From Actinomycetota bacterium (GTDB lineage: Bacteria > Actinomycetota > Acidimicrobiia > Acidimicrobiales > JACCXE01), in contig JACCXE010000001.1 of assembly GCA_013697265.1 (NCBI GenBank), positions 1 through 30,673 on the forward strand: a stretch of 30,673 nt of DNA. Direction: 5' to 3'. Positions 1-7,059 of this stretch are shown one piece after another (within the stretch, counting starts at the first letter, position 1; each line of letters opens with the position of its first letter). Below the pieces are notes generated by a model. That model ran no database searches and was not told the origin of the DNA. It saw only the letters and a list, made by a program, of their open reading frames with translations. A program made the translations under genes and the position numbers.

Positions 1-17
1 GCGTGGAATCATCGCCG

Positions 18-476
18 TCACGACCTCTCATCGATTGGCCGTCGTGTTTCCTCGTGAACCTTCGCGAAGTCGATGAGGTTCAGCCGGAGGTTTGGATCGC
101 CGGAAACATCGCATAAACGGTCGCGCCGCGCTTGCGCGGTGGCCCCTCCGTGGCCGATGACGAGCCCGGGCGACAGCGTGTAGAGGTGAACCTGCCAGTA
201 CCGCGGCTGTCCCTCGCCGGCCGAGTCACGGTCGAACATCATCGCCGAAACCAAACCTGGATCGAGAGGCTTGTCGTACTCCTCGGCGATCGGCGCCAGG
301 TGCTCGCGAATCGTCGCTTGCATTAACGCCATGGTCTTGTGCAGATCTTCTCGGGTTGCCATTCTCTGTGGCCTCCGTTTCTGTTGGCGGAGGACCTGGC
401 GCGCCGCCGCATAGGTCTGGCCTGTTTGCGACATGCGCTGACGCACGAGCCTCTTGAAGCTCTTGTTGGCTGTCAC
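18..476 (-). CDS. Small basic protein with a KH-like (ribosomal S3-type) domain
   Basis: The 152-residue product has two parts. Residues 4-30 are a basic helical segment (KSFKRLVRQRM, then TGQTYAAAR) of a kind I recall at the N-terminus of assorted actinobacterial proteins. Residues 94-137 resemble the type II KH domain of ribosomal protein S3: a strand, then SPGLVIGHGGATA, a helix rich in Arg, then LRLNLIDF. The GxxG loop is G108-H-G-G111, matching the S3 pattern PGIVIGxxG. Full S3 is over 200 residues and sits in a ribosomal operon, so this is a stand-alone relative, probably RNA- or DNA-binding. The start is GTG, preceded at 4 bases by a strong GGAGG. The neighbouring steroid genes give no functional hint. 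The domain assignment is by eye and the cellular role is unknown. Confidence 0.75.
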   Translation of the reverse strand: MTANKSFKRLVRQRMSQTGQTYAAARQVLRQQKRRPQRMATREDLHKTMALMQATIREHLAPIAEEYDKPLDPGLVSAMMFDRDSAGEGQPRYWQVHLYTLSPGLVIGHGGATAQARRDRLCDVSGDPNLRLNLIDFAKVHEETRRPIDERS

Positions 477-590
477 AGCTCCTCCAAAGGTCGCATCGAA
501 CCCCAGCGCTTCGACCCGACCCGGCGAGCGGACAGCGGCCCGAGGATGTGCTCCCCTTTGCCCCGTAGTTGGACTCGCTGGGAGGAGCCC

Positions 591-749
591 TTGGGGTCAG
601 GCGCTGAGCCGCGCCTGGCGGGAAGAGTACGGACGACCCGAGGCGGGGTCAATCAGAAATCGGCCGCCGCGGTAAAGGACGTGATCGTCGACATGGTCGA
701 AGAGTTCATCAACGTCAGCGAACGCGTCGCCAAACTCGGCCAGGAATAA
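591..749 (+). CDS. Possible small protein (52 aa), helical C-terminus
   Basis: This is a short open frame with a TTG start and a good ribosome binding site, GGAGG at 581-585, five bases before the start. The last ~33 codons (649-749) have the strongly C/G-biased third positions of real genes here and encode an amphipathic helix (KDVIVDMVEEFINVSERV). The first ~17 codons look less gene-like (Arg/Gly-rich). It may be a real microprotein or the surviving 3' end of a lost gene. No family is recognised. It lies between two minus-strand genes and converges on the thiolase. The rest of 477-756 shows nothing else. Confidence 0.3.
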   Translation: MGSGAEPRLAGRVRTTRGGVNQKSAAAVKDVIVDMVEEFINVSERVAKLGQE

Positions 750-756
750 CCGAGGG

Positions 757-1917
757 CTAGATGCGCTGCAGGATCGTCCCCGTGGCCAGGGCGCCGCCGC
801 AGCACATGCTGATCAGCGCGAACTCTTTGTCGGTGCGCTCAAGCTCGTGCAGCGCGGTGGTGATCAGACGGGAGCCGGTCGAGCCAACCGGGTGACCGAG
901 CGCGATGGCGCCACCGTTCACGTTGACCTTGCTCCAGTCCGGGTTGTGCACCCGCCCCCACGACAGCACCACCGAGGCGAACGCTTCGTTTACCTCGAAG
1001 ACGTCTATGTCGGCCATCGTCATGCTCGCCTTCGCCAACACCTTCGCCGTGGCCTCGCCCGGCCCGTCGAGGTGATAGTAGGGGTCGGAGCCGACGAGGG
1101 TTTGCGCCACGATCTTGGCCCGCGGACGCAGGCCCTTCTCCTTGGCCTTGTCTTCGCTCATCCACAGAACGGCCGCCGCGCCGTCAGAAATCTGCGAACT
1201 GTTGCCCGCGGTGTGAATGCCGTCGGGCATGACCGGCTTGAGCTTGGCCAGGCCTTGCGCCGTCGTGTCGCGGGGCCCTTGGTCCTTGTTGATCACCGCC
1301 CGTTCACCGGTGGGCCCGTCTGGGCCGATCACCGGTGCCTCCATCGGCGCAATCTCAAGATCGAAGCGGCCTTCGGCGACGGCGCGGGCCGCGTTCTGTT
1401 GCGACCGCAGACCAAGCTCGTCCACCTCTTCACGCGTGATGCCGCGCTTCTCCGCGATGCGCTCGGCGGCGAGGAACTGGTCGGGCATGTCCCACGGGAA
1501 GGTGTCGGGCTTGGACGAACCGGGTCCGTTGATCACGTTCATGCCGAGGCCGACGCGGCTCATCGCCTCGACGCCGCAGGCGATAGCGATGTCGGCCGCG
1601 CCGGTTGCAATGAGGCCCTGCACAAAGTTGTTCGCCTGCTGGGCCGAGCCGCACTGACAGTCGACAGTGGTGGCCGCGGGCTCGTAGGACAAACCGAGGC
1701 TGAGCCACGCGTTGCGGGTGACGTTGCTCGCCTGCTCCCCGGCTTGGGTGACACATCCACCGACGAGTTGGTCGATCTCGGCCGGGTCGAGCCCGGCGCG
1801 TTTCACCACTTCGATCTGGGCGACGGCGAGGATCTCCGCGGCGTGCATGCCGGCGAGGTAGCCGTTGCGCTTCCCAATCGGCGTGCGGACGGCTTCGACA
1901 ATGACGGGCTGCGACAT
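757..1917 (-). CDS. fadA5: Steroid side-chain beta-ketoacyl-CoA thiolase (FadA5-like)
   Basis: This 386-residue thiolase is the usual length for the family. The nucleophile is C89 in VDCQCGSAQQA, the catalytic histidine is H342 in GGAIALGHPVGSTG, the C-terminal cysteine is C372 in MCCGGALATG, and NEAFA is also present. The N-terminus (PVIVEAVRTPIGKRNG), the CQCGSxQQAN box and the end (ITTALHELERTD) match what I recall of M. tuberculosis FadA5 more closely than general acetyl-CoA acetyltransferases. FadA5 cleaves 3,22-dioxo steroid acyl-CoA, releasing acetyl- or propionyl-CoA during side-chain beta-oxidation. The chosen ATG at 1917 has AGGAG six bases upstream; the frame runs further 5' without a better start. 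A KstR-type operator lies 33 bases upstream, so it probably has its own promoter although the ferredoxin gene precedes it on the same strand. Confidence 0.93.
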   Translation of the reverse strand: MSQPVIVEAVRTPIGKRNGYLAGMHAAEILAVAQIEVVKRAGLDPAEIDQLVGGCVTQAGEQASNVTRNAWLSLGLSYEPAATTVDCQCGSAQQANNFVQGLIATGAADIAIACGVEAMSRVGLGMNVINGPGSSKPDTFPWDMPDQFLAAERIAEKRGITREEVDELGLRSQQNAARAVAEGRFDLEIAPMEAPVIGPDGPTGERAVINKDQGPRDTTAQGLAKLKPVMPDGIHTAGNSSQISDGAAAVLWMSEDKAKEKGLRPRAKIVAQTLVGSDPYYHLDGPGEATAKVLAKASMTMADIDVFEVNEAFASVVLSWGRVHNPDWSKVNVNGGAIALGHPVGSTGSRLITTALHELERTDKEFALISMCCGGALATGTILQRI

Positions 1918-1949
1918 GAGTGGCTCCTGGGAACGACGACTACCCATAC

Positions 1950-1963
1950 TAGAACGTGTTCTT
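1950..1963. promoter_or_regulatory. KstR-type operator upstream of fadA5
   Basis: The sequence TAGAACGTGTTCTT matches TnnAACnnGTTnnA except for the last base. It extends on the left to ACTAGAAC. It lies between the ferredoxin stop and the fadA5 start. On the minus strand it is followed by GTATGGGT, which could supply a -10 element for fadA5. Confidence 0.75.
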
Positions 1964-1985
1964 GTCTGGCGTAACCGGCACCGCG

Positions 1986-2177
1986 TTAGTCCTCGATGGT
2001 GATGGCCTGCTTGGGGCAGACCTGCATCGCCTTGACCGCCTTCTGGCGCAACTCTTCGGGCGGGTTCTCTTGCAGCACGTAGAGGAAGTCGTCGTCGCGG
2101 ACCTCGAAGATCTCCGGCGCCTCGGCCATGCATAAGGCGTTGCTTTCACAAAGATCGAAGTCGACAACCACTCGCAT
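1986..2177 (-). CDS. fdxD: 3Fe-4S ferredoxin (FdxD-like)
   Basis: This 63-residue ferredoxin has cysteines at 10, 16 and 54 (C-x5-C ... CP), the pattern of single-cluster 3Fe-4S ferredoxins where the second cysteine of a 4Fe-4S motif is absent. Its size and start (MRVVVDFDLCESNALC) resemble M. tuberculosis Rv3503c (FdxD), which lies in the KstR regulon. Such ferredoxins pass electrons to cytochrome P450s or related oxygenases that oxidise the sterol side chain. No P450 is in this window, so the partner must be encoded elsewhere. The gene is 13 bases after the SDR stop and probably co-transcribed with it. The open frame extends upstream, but the ATG at 2177 gives the canonical length. Confidence 0.9.
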   Translation of the reverse strand: MRVVVDFDLCESNALCMAEAPEIFEVRDDDFLYVLQENPPEELRQKAVKAMQVCPKQAITIED

Positions 2178-2190
2178 ACAACGAGCGTAA

Positions 2191-2940
2191 CTAGAGACCG
2201 GTGAAGCTGCCGCCATCGCAGGCAATCGTTTGGCCGGTGACGAACCCGGCCGCCTCGGACGCCAAGAACGCAACCACCGAGCCGATGTCGGCCTCGGGGT
2301 CACCAAGCCGACCGAGCGGCGTGCGGCCCTCGAGGCGACCGCGCAATGCCGGGTTGGTCTTGAACGCGGTTTCCAACGCTGGTGTTACCGCGACAGGCGC
2401 GATGCAGTTCACGGTGACGCCGCGCTCGCCCCACTCGCGGGCCAGGCTCTTCGCGAACGCGCGCTGCGCCGCCTTGACCGCCGCGTACAGGGGCAGGTTC
2501 GCGCTGCCCTCCACGCCCGCCGCCGAGCTCACCAGGATGTACCGACCCCGGCCGCTAGCGGCTAGCGCGTCGGATGCGGCTTGCGCGCAGTAGATCGACG
2601 CCCACATCGCGGAACGAGACGCGCGATCCCAGTCCGGAAGCGTTGCCTCTTCCAACTGATAAGGCGAGTTCCGTCCGCTGAACGCGTTGTGCACCATCAC
2701 GTCGAGCCCGCCGAACTCGGTCCGGGCGACGGCGACCGCGGCGACCACGTCGTCGCGCACTGTCACGTCAGTCGGCACGCACACGGCGCGGCCGCCGCGG
2801 TCCCGAATCTCTTGCGCCACCGGTTCGCCGTTCTCAGCCCGCCGCGCCGCGACCACCACGCCGAAGCCGGCGCCCGCCAGGGCAAGCGCAACGCCGCGTC
2901 CTACGCCTTGGCCGGCGCCGGTGACGAGCGCGGCGGTCAC
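2191..2940 (-). CDS. Short-chain dehydrogenase/reductase (SDR)
   Basis: This is a classical 249-residue SDR: cofactor loop TGAGQGVG near residues 7-14, catalytic Ser in VSSAAG, and Tyr/Lys in YAAVKAA. It ends with the usual hydrophobic C-terminus (GQTIACDGGSFTGL). The VHNA replaces the common NNAG. It probably oxidises a hydroxyacyl-CoA or hydroxysteroid with NAD(P). The GTG start overlaps the stop of the upstream SDR-like gene by four bases (GTGA), implying translational coupling, and the ferredoxin gene follows at 13 bases. The substrate cannot be read from sequence; a role in steroid catabolism is inferred from the neighbours. Confidence 0.88.
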   Translation of the reverse strand: MTAALVTGAGQGVGRGVALALAGAGFGVVVAARRAENGEPVAQEIRDRGGRAVCVPTDVTVRDDVVAAVAVARTEFGGLDVMVHNAFSGRNSPYQLEEATLPDWDRASRSAMWASIYCAQAASDALAASGRGRYILVSSAAGVEGSANLPLYAAVKAAQRAFAKSLAREWGERGVTVNCIAPVAVTPALETAFKTNPALRGRLEGRTPLGRLGDPEADIGSVVAFLASEAAGFVTGQTIACDGGSFTGL

Positions 2941-3470
2941 AGCGCCAGCTCGCTTCCGCCATCGAGGCTCAACGTGGCCCCGGTGAGGTAATGCGACGCC
3001 GGGCTGGCCAGGAACACGACCGTTGGGGCGATCGACTCGGGGTGGGGGTCAAGCGAAGTCGCCAAGCAGTTCACGGTGACGCCGTGAGCCCGCCATTGAC
3101 GTGCCGCCGACAACGCCATCAGCCGTTTGGCTTCGATGGCCGCGCACGCGGCCGACAGACGGGCCCGCCCGACCAACGACACCGCCGGTGTGACCACGAT
3201 CACCCGCGACGCGCCACCGGCGCGCGCCGCTTGCATCAGTGTCAGCGCGTCGCGCACCGGCCGGTCCCACGCCATGTCGATCGCGTCGTCGTCGAAGGCC
3301 TCGACCGGTCGTTCGACCGAGTCGATGTCGGCGATCACCAGCACGTCCACCCGCTCTAGCGAGTCGGTCAACGTGGCGCCGGCCGCCACCAACGCGTCGG
3401 CCAGCCCGCGACCGAATCGCGCGTCGATAGCGGTCACGTATGCGAGTTGCTGGGCGAGGACGCCGGCCAC
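2937..3470 (-). CDS. Divergent SDR-like protein, probably not catalytic
   Basis: About 177 residues of SDR fold. The C-terminal half is clear: HGVTVNCLATS, then VVFLASPASHYLTGATLSLDGGS. The glycine loop is degenerate (YVTAIDARFGRG instead of TGxxxGxG), and the region where YxxxK should lie reads LSAACAAIEAKRL with no tyrosine. The protein is also shorter than normal SDRs (~250). This suggests a structural partner rather than an enzyme, perhaps of the SDR encoded next, with which it overlaps by four bases. I chose the GTG at 3470 because it precedes the Rossmann-like start; a GTG at 3437 is possible. The frame stays open much further upstream opposite the cyclase gene, but that part looks like a shadow. 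Confidence 0.65.
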   Translation of the reverse strand: MAGVLAQQLAYVTAIDARFGRGLADALVAAGATLTDSLERVDVLVIADIDSVERPVEAFDDDAIDMAWDRPVRDALTLMQAARAGGASRVIVVTPAVSLVGRARLSAACAAIEAKRLMALSAARQWRAHGVTVNCLATSLDPHPESIAPTVVFLASPASHYLTGATLSLDGGSELAL

Positions 3471-3488
3471 GCCGTAGTTTGACGCGCC

Positions 3489-3557
3489 ATGCGACAGATC
3501 GCCGTTACCGGGGCGGTGTCGGGCCTCGGGGCCGCAAGCCCGGACCGCGTGCCGTAG
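3489..3557 (+). pseudogene. SDR N-terminal remnant or leader ORF (22 codons)
   Basis: A 22-codon frame reads MRQIAVTGAVSGLGAA and then stops at TAG. The motif TGAVSGLG is the SDR cofactor-binding loop at its normal place near an N-terminus, but no SDR follows. The stop codon is directly followed by the ATG of the cyclase gene. It may be the remnant of an SDR gene deleted in the cyclase promoter region, or a translated leader. Chance is possible because the segment is short. Confidence 0.35.
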
Positions 3558-4484
3558 ATGCCCGTTCCCGACGCATTCCGTGAACTCGCGGCTGAGGTGA
3601 ACAACTGGGACCGCTGGGGCCGGGACGACGAGGTCGGCACCATCAACCTGATCACGCCCGAGGTGCGCCGGCGCGCCGCCGCGTGCGTGAAGACCGGCAA
3701 AGCGTTCTCGCTCGCCATCCCCTTGTCCGAGGATGGCCCCCAGCTCGGCTTCGTGAAGGGCCGAGTTAATCCGAGCCGTTCGATGATCATGATCAATGAG
3801 CCTGCGTTCGGTGATGCGTCGATGTTCAGCTCGAGCGACGACGTCGTGACGATGGGCCTGCAGGCGGCGACGCATTGGGACTCGCTCGCCCACGTCACCT
3901 ACGACGGGCGGCTCTACAACGGCGCGCACCCGTCGACGATCGACGAGGCCGGCGCCAGCCGCAACGGCATCGACAAGGTAACGACGCTTGTGAGCCGCGG
4001 CGTGTTGCTCGATGTGGCCCGGGTCAAAGACGTCGACCGGCTTGAGCCGGGCTACTCGATTACCGGCGACGACCTCGATGCGGCCGAGGAGCTCACCGCC
4101 ACGACCGTGACGAGCGGCGACATCGTGCTTGTGCGCACCGGTCAGATGCAGCTGCTGCACGCGGGCGACAAGCTGGCCTACGCCCACCCGAGTCCGGGCC
4201 CGTCGATCCACAGCGTTCGCTGGTTGCGAGAACGCGACGTCGCCGCCGTTGCTACCGACACGTTCGTGTTCGAAGCGTTCCCCGGCGACGACCCCGACTG
4301 CCTCCTACCGGTCCACCTATTGCACCTGGTCGAGATGGGCCTCACGCAGGGGCAGAACTTCGACCTCGAAGCCCTCTCGGCCGACTGCGCCGCCGACGGC
4401 GTGTACGAGTTCCTCCTCGAAGCGTCGCCCCAGCCGTTCGTGGGGGGGCTGGGGTCGCCCGTCAACCCAGTTGCCCTGAAATAG
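3558..4484 (+). CDS. Cyclase family protein (kynurenine formamidase-like metal hydrolase)
   Basis: A 308-residue member of the cyclase/kynurenine-formamidase-like family (Pfam Cyclase). The metal-binding motif HxGTHxDxxxH appears as ATHWDSLAHV near residues 104-113, with VLVRTGQ and a later ATDTFVFEAFP segment also typical. Related enzymes hydrolyse amides or lactones at a divalent metal; in this setting a ring-opened steroid lactone or similar is conceivable but not shown. The ATG directly follows a TAG stop, so initiation may depend on the short upstream frame. The gene is divergent from the SDR-like gene, and its stop codon lies inside the operator for the LLM gene downstream. Confidence 0.85.
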   Translation: MPVPDAFRELAAEVNNWDRWGRDDEVGTINLITPEVRRRAAACVKTGKAFSLAIPLSEDGPQLGFVKGRVNPSRSMIMINEPAFGDASMFSSSDDVVTMGLQAATHWDSLAHVTYDGRLYNGAHPSTIDEAGASRNGIDKVTTLVSRGVLLDVARVKDVDRLEPGYSITGDDLDAAEELTATTVTSGDIVLVRTGQMQLLHAGDKLAYAHPSPGPSIHSVRWLRERDVAAVATDTFVFEAFPGDDPDCLLPVHLLHLVEMGLTQGQNFDLEALSADCAADGVYEFLLEASPQPFVGGLGSPVNPVALK

Positions 4485-4495
4485 AACCTGTTACA
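4482..4495. promoter_or_regulatory. KstR-type operator upstream of LLM gene
   Basis: TAGAACCTGTTACA fits TnnAACnnGTTnnA at every fixed position and continues AGT-like (GTTACAGT). It begins at the stop codon of the cyclase gene and ends seven bases before the ATG at 4503. TACAGT could be the -10 element, which would make the LLM mRNA leaderless or nearly so. Confidence 0.8.
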
Positions 4496-4502
4496 GTTTT
4501 GC

Positions 4503-5630
4503 ATGGAATTCGGGATCTTCAACAGCCTGTATCTGCCGCCCCAACTGAAAGATGCCGACCCGGTCAACGCCGAACACAACCGGCTGATGGACGAGGTCGA
4601 GTGGGTAAAAGCGGCCGACCGCTCGGGCTTCAAATACACCTGGGCAACCGAGCACCACTTCCTCACCGAGTACTCGCACCTGTCGAGCAACGAAGCGTTC
4701 CTGGCTTACGTCGCCGGTGTGACGAACCGCATCCACATCGGATCGGGCATCTTCAACATCACGCCGCCGGTTTCGCCCCCGGCGCGTGTGGCCGAGAAGG
4801 TGGCGATGCTCGATCACCTCAGCGGCGGTCGGTTCGAGTTCGGCATGGGGCGCGGTTCGAGTTCCACCGAGCAAAAGGGCTTCGGCATCGACGACCCCGA
4901 GCTGACCCGCGAGATGTTCGACGAGGTCATCCCCGAGTTCAAGAAGATGTGGCGCGACGAGGTGTATTCCTTCGACGGCACGTTCTTCTCGATGCCCGAG
5001 CGCAACGTGTTGCCCAAGCCCTACACGCTGCCCCACCCGCCGATGTGGGTCGCGGCGGGTAGCCCGTCGACGTTCGAGAAGGCGGCGCAGATGGGCCTCG
5101 GCGTGCTCTGCTTCACCACCGGTTCACCCAAGACGCTGGCCCCGCTCATCGAGACCTACAAGCGCGAGATCAAGAACGCGGAGCCGGTCGGCGAGTACGT
5201 CAACAACAACGTGATGGTCACGAGTCAGATGCTGTGCCTTGAGGACGGGCGCAAGGCACGCGAGATCGCCACGAACATGACGTCGGGCTACCACACGAGC
5301 CTCGTGTTCAGGTACCTCGACACCTTCCCGCGTCCGCCGGGTATCCCCGAGTGGCCGGCGCTGATCCCCGATCAAAACGTCGAGCAGTTGGACGAACAGA
5401 TCAAGCGTGGCCTCACCACCATCGGTACACCCGACGAGTGCGCCAAGTGCGTGCAGAACTACGCCGACATCGGCGCCGACCAGATCACGTTCGGCATGCT
5501 CTCAAGCACCATGCCCATCGAGATCGCGGTGGAGGCAGTGGAGACGTTCGGCAAATACGTCATCCCCCAGTTCGACCAAGACCCGATGCACTCCACCCAA
5601 CGCCAGCGCGAAGAACAACTCGGTGCGTGA
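4503..5630 (+). CDS. Luciferase-like (LLM class) flavin/F420-dependent oxidoreductase
   Basis: A 375-residue TIM-barrel protein of the bacterial luciferase family. Recognisable segments are WATEHHF, IHIGSGIFNI, the family block LDHLSGGRFEFGMGRGSS near residues 101-118, and a late GTPDECAKCVQNYADIGADQI stretch. Such proteins use reduced FMN or F420 for monooxygenation or hydride transfer; actinomycete members are often F420-dependent. A KstR-type operator lies seven bases upstream, so the gene is probably induced by steroid catabolites. The ATG has no clear Shine-Dalgarno, consistent with a leaderless message. The substrate is unknown. Its 3' end converges on the surface-protein gene with 106 bases between, where no convincing terminator was seen. 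Confidence 0.88.
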   Translation: MEFGIFNSLYLPPQLKDADPVNAEHNRLMDEVEWVKAADRSGFKYTWATEHHFLTEYSHLSSNEAFLAYVAGVTNRIHIGSGIFNITPPVSPPARVAEKVAMLDHLSGGRFEFGMGRGSSSTEQKGFGIDDPELTREMFDEVIPEFKKMWRDEVYSFDGTFFSMPERNVLPKPYTLPHPPMWVAAGSPSTFEKAAQMGLGVLCFTTGSPKTLAPLIETYKREIKNAEPVGEYVNNNVMVTSQMLCLEDGRKAREIATNMTSGYHTSLVFRYLDTFPRPPGIPEWPALIPDQNVEQLDEQIKRGLTTIGTPDECAKCVQNYADIGADQITFGMLSSTMPIEIAVEAVETFGKYVIPQFDQDPMHSTQRQREEQLGA

Positions 5631-5736
5631 ACGTTGCGCCGCGTCGCTCGCCCGGTTACGCGCTCCTGCCTGCGCGGACGATGGTGGCGGCGCAATTCTG
5701 GCCGACTCCGGCTCGCAGGTCAGAGGTGAGGCGCGA

Positions 5737-7059
5737 CTAAACGAAATCAGCCCGGCGAGGCCTCGCCACGAGGAGCGCCAAGGCGCCCAGGATTATCGCC
5801 AGCAGCCCGATGAAGGCCGTAGCTGCTAGCTGCGAGCTGGTGAGCTGGGGGCCGGTCAGCGCCAAGGTGCCGCTGCTGGTCGCAGTCTCCGTGGCCGTGC
5901 GGGCCCGTTCCGTGCCGTCGCCCGTCGCCTGCCCCGTTGGCGCGGTGAGCCGAGGACCGGCGATCGACGTCGTTAGGACAGATCTCGCGGTGGTCGTCGT
6001 TGTGGGCCGGGTGGTCGTAATGGGTCGGGTGGCCGTCGTGGGCGATGTCGTCGTGTATGTCGTTGACGTGGTCGTGGTCGGCCGGGTAGTGATCGTGGTC
6101 GGCCGGGTAGTGGTCGTGGTCGGCCGGGTAGTGGTCGTGGTCGTGGTCGATCTCCTTGACGTCGTTGAACCGGGCGACGTCGTTGAACCGGGCGACGTCG
6201 TTGAACTGGGCGACGTCGTTGAACTGGGCGACGTCGTTGAACTGGGCGACGTCGTTGAACTGGGCGACGTCGTCGTTGTCGTCGACCCAGTCGTCGTTGT
6301 CGTCGTGATTGGCGCGACAACGCACGTGCGGCTCACCACGTTGGTGTCCATAGTGACGGCGCCGTTGCGAGCGAGGAGCCGGCCCGAGACCCGGCTGCCC
6401 GTGTCGGCCGTGATCGAGGTCAAGGCCAGGATCGTTCCGACAAATTGTGTGCCGGTACCGAGTGTCGCGGAACTTCCAACCTGCCAGAAGACGTTGCAGC
6501 TGCTGGCGCCATTGAGCAGCGCTACGACGCTGTTCGACGCTGTGATGAGTGTGCTAGTCGACTGGAAGATGAACACAGCCGTGGAGTCACCCTGCGCGTC
6601 CAGGGTCACCGTACCGGTGAGGGCAAGTGGTGTGCCGGAGTACACGCCGGGCGCGAAGGTCTTTCCGCCGAGGTTTCCTATGACCGGTGTCGCCGGCCGA
6701 CCGGCTGCGTTGTTGTAGGCGTTGGTCGCATCGGCCTGGGCCTGGGCCGCCGTCGCGTCAGCGGCATGAATCACGCCGCCGGTCACGACGCCGGGCGGAA
6801 AACCCGTGATGGCGGTACCGGGACTCACCCCGAGATCCCCGTTGACCGTCGAGGACCCGGTGTTGGTTACGGCGGAGCCACCCAGGACCGCGAAGCTAGC
6901 GGCCGTGCCGAGCGGAACTGTCGCCGGCCCGGCGCTGGCGTCGCGCCCGCTGACGGCGACCACGAGTGCGACGAGCAGGGCTGCTCCGCCGATTCTGCTA
7001 GCGCGTTCGGCCCAAGAGTGCTTTGGAGCTACAGCGTACGACGTCATGGAGTATTCCAT
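5737..7059 (-). CDS. Ice-binding-like (DUF3494) surface protein with Thr/Pro stalk and LAxTG anchor
   Basis: A 440-residue exported protein. An N-terminal hydrophobic segment (~23-36) ends near ASAG, followed by a DUF3494/ice-binding-like beta-helix domain (~46-245: LGTAASFAVLGGSAVTNTG, VNGDLGVSPGT, FQSTSTLITA, VFWQVGSSATLGTGTQFVGTI). Residues ~250-360 are a Thr/Ser/Pro stalk made of SPSSTT and TTRPTTT repeats. The C-terminus has LALTG at 399-403, a membrane segment (~411-432) and an Arg-rich tail, the layout of a class E sortase substrate (LAxTG). DUF3494 proteins bind ice in some organisms, but many act as adhesins. ATG 7059 was chosen; ATG 7047 is an alternative. It appears unrelated to steroid catabolism. 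Confidence 0.85.
   Translation of the reverse strand: MEYSMTSYAVAPKHSWAERASRIGGAALLVALVVAVSGRDASAGPATVPLGTAASFAVLGGSAVTNTGSSTVNGDLGVSPGTAITGFPPGVVTGGVIHAADATAAQAQADATNAYNNAAGRPATPVIGNLGGKTFAPGVYSGTPLALTGTVTLDAQGDSTAVFIFQSTSTLITASNSVVALLNGASSCNVFWQVGSSATLGTGTQFVGTILALTSITADTGSRVSGRLLARNGAVTMDTNVVSRTCVVAPITTTTTTGSTTTTTSPSSTTSPSSTTSPSSTTSPSSTTSPGSTTSPGSTTSRRSTTTTTTTRPTTTTTRPTTITTRPTTTTSTTYTTTSPTTATRPITTTRPTTTTTARSVLTTSIAGPRLTAPTGQATGDGTERARTATETATSSGTLALTGPQLTSSQLAATAFIGLLAIILGALALLVARPRRADFV
6073..6135 (-). repeat. Three 21-bp tandem repeats encoding TTRPTTT units
   Basis: Three successive 21-bp units (6073-6093, 6094-6114, 6115-6135) that differ by single bases. They encode seven-residue Thr/Pro/Arg units in the stalk of the surface protein. 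Confidence 0.8.
6161..6268 (-). repeat. Six 18-bp tandem repeats encoding SPSSTT/SPGSTT units
   Basis: Six head-to-tail copies of an 18-bp unit (plus strand GTCGTTGAACYGGGCGAC) start at 6161, 6179, 6197, 6215, 6233 and 6251. The first two carry C and the last four carry T at position 11, so two subfamilies amplified separately. They encode the Ser/Thr/Pro stalk, and the copy number is likely to vary between strains. Confidence 0.9.

Noticed and set aside
847..1974. Long plus-strand open frame opposite fadA5
   Set aside because: Arg/His/Val-rich shadow of the thiolase gene; the minus strand has all thiolase motifs.
3471..4211. Upstream extension of the SDR-like minus-strand frame
   Set aside because: It runs antisense through the cyclase gene and its residues are Arg/His-rich with no fold.
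5634..5695. Eight-base inverted repeat TTGCGCCG/CGGCGCAA between convergent genes
   Set aside because: The arms are 46 bases apart and short; not a convincing terminator.
5810..6718. 302-codon Val-rich plus-strand frame
   Set aside because: It is the complement of the Thr/Pro repeat stalk of the surface protein.
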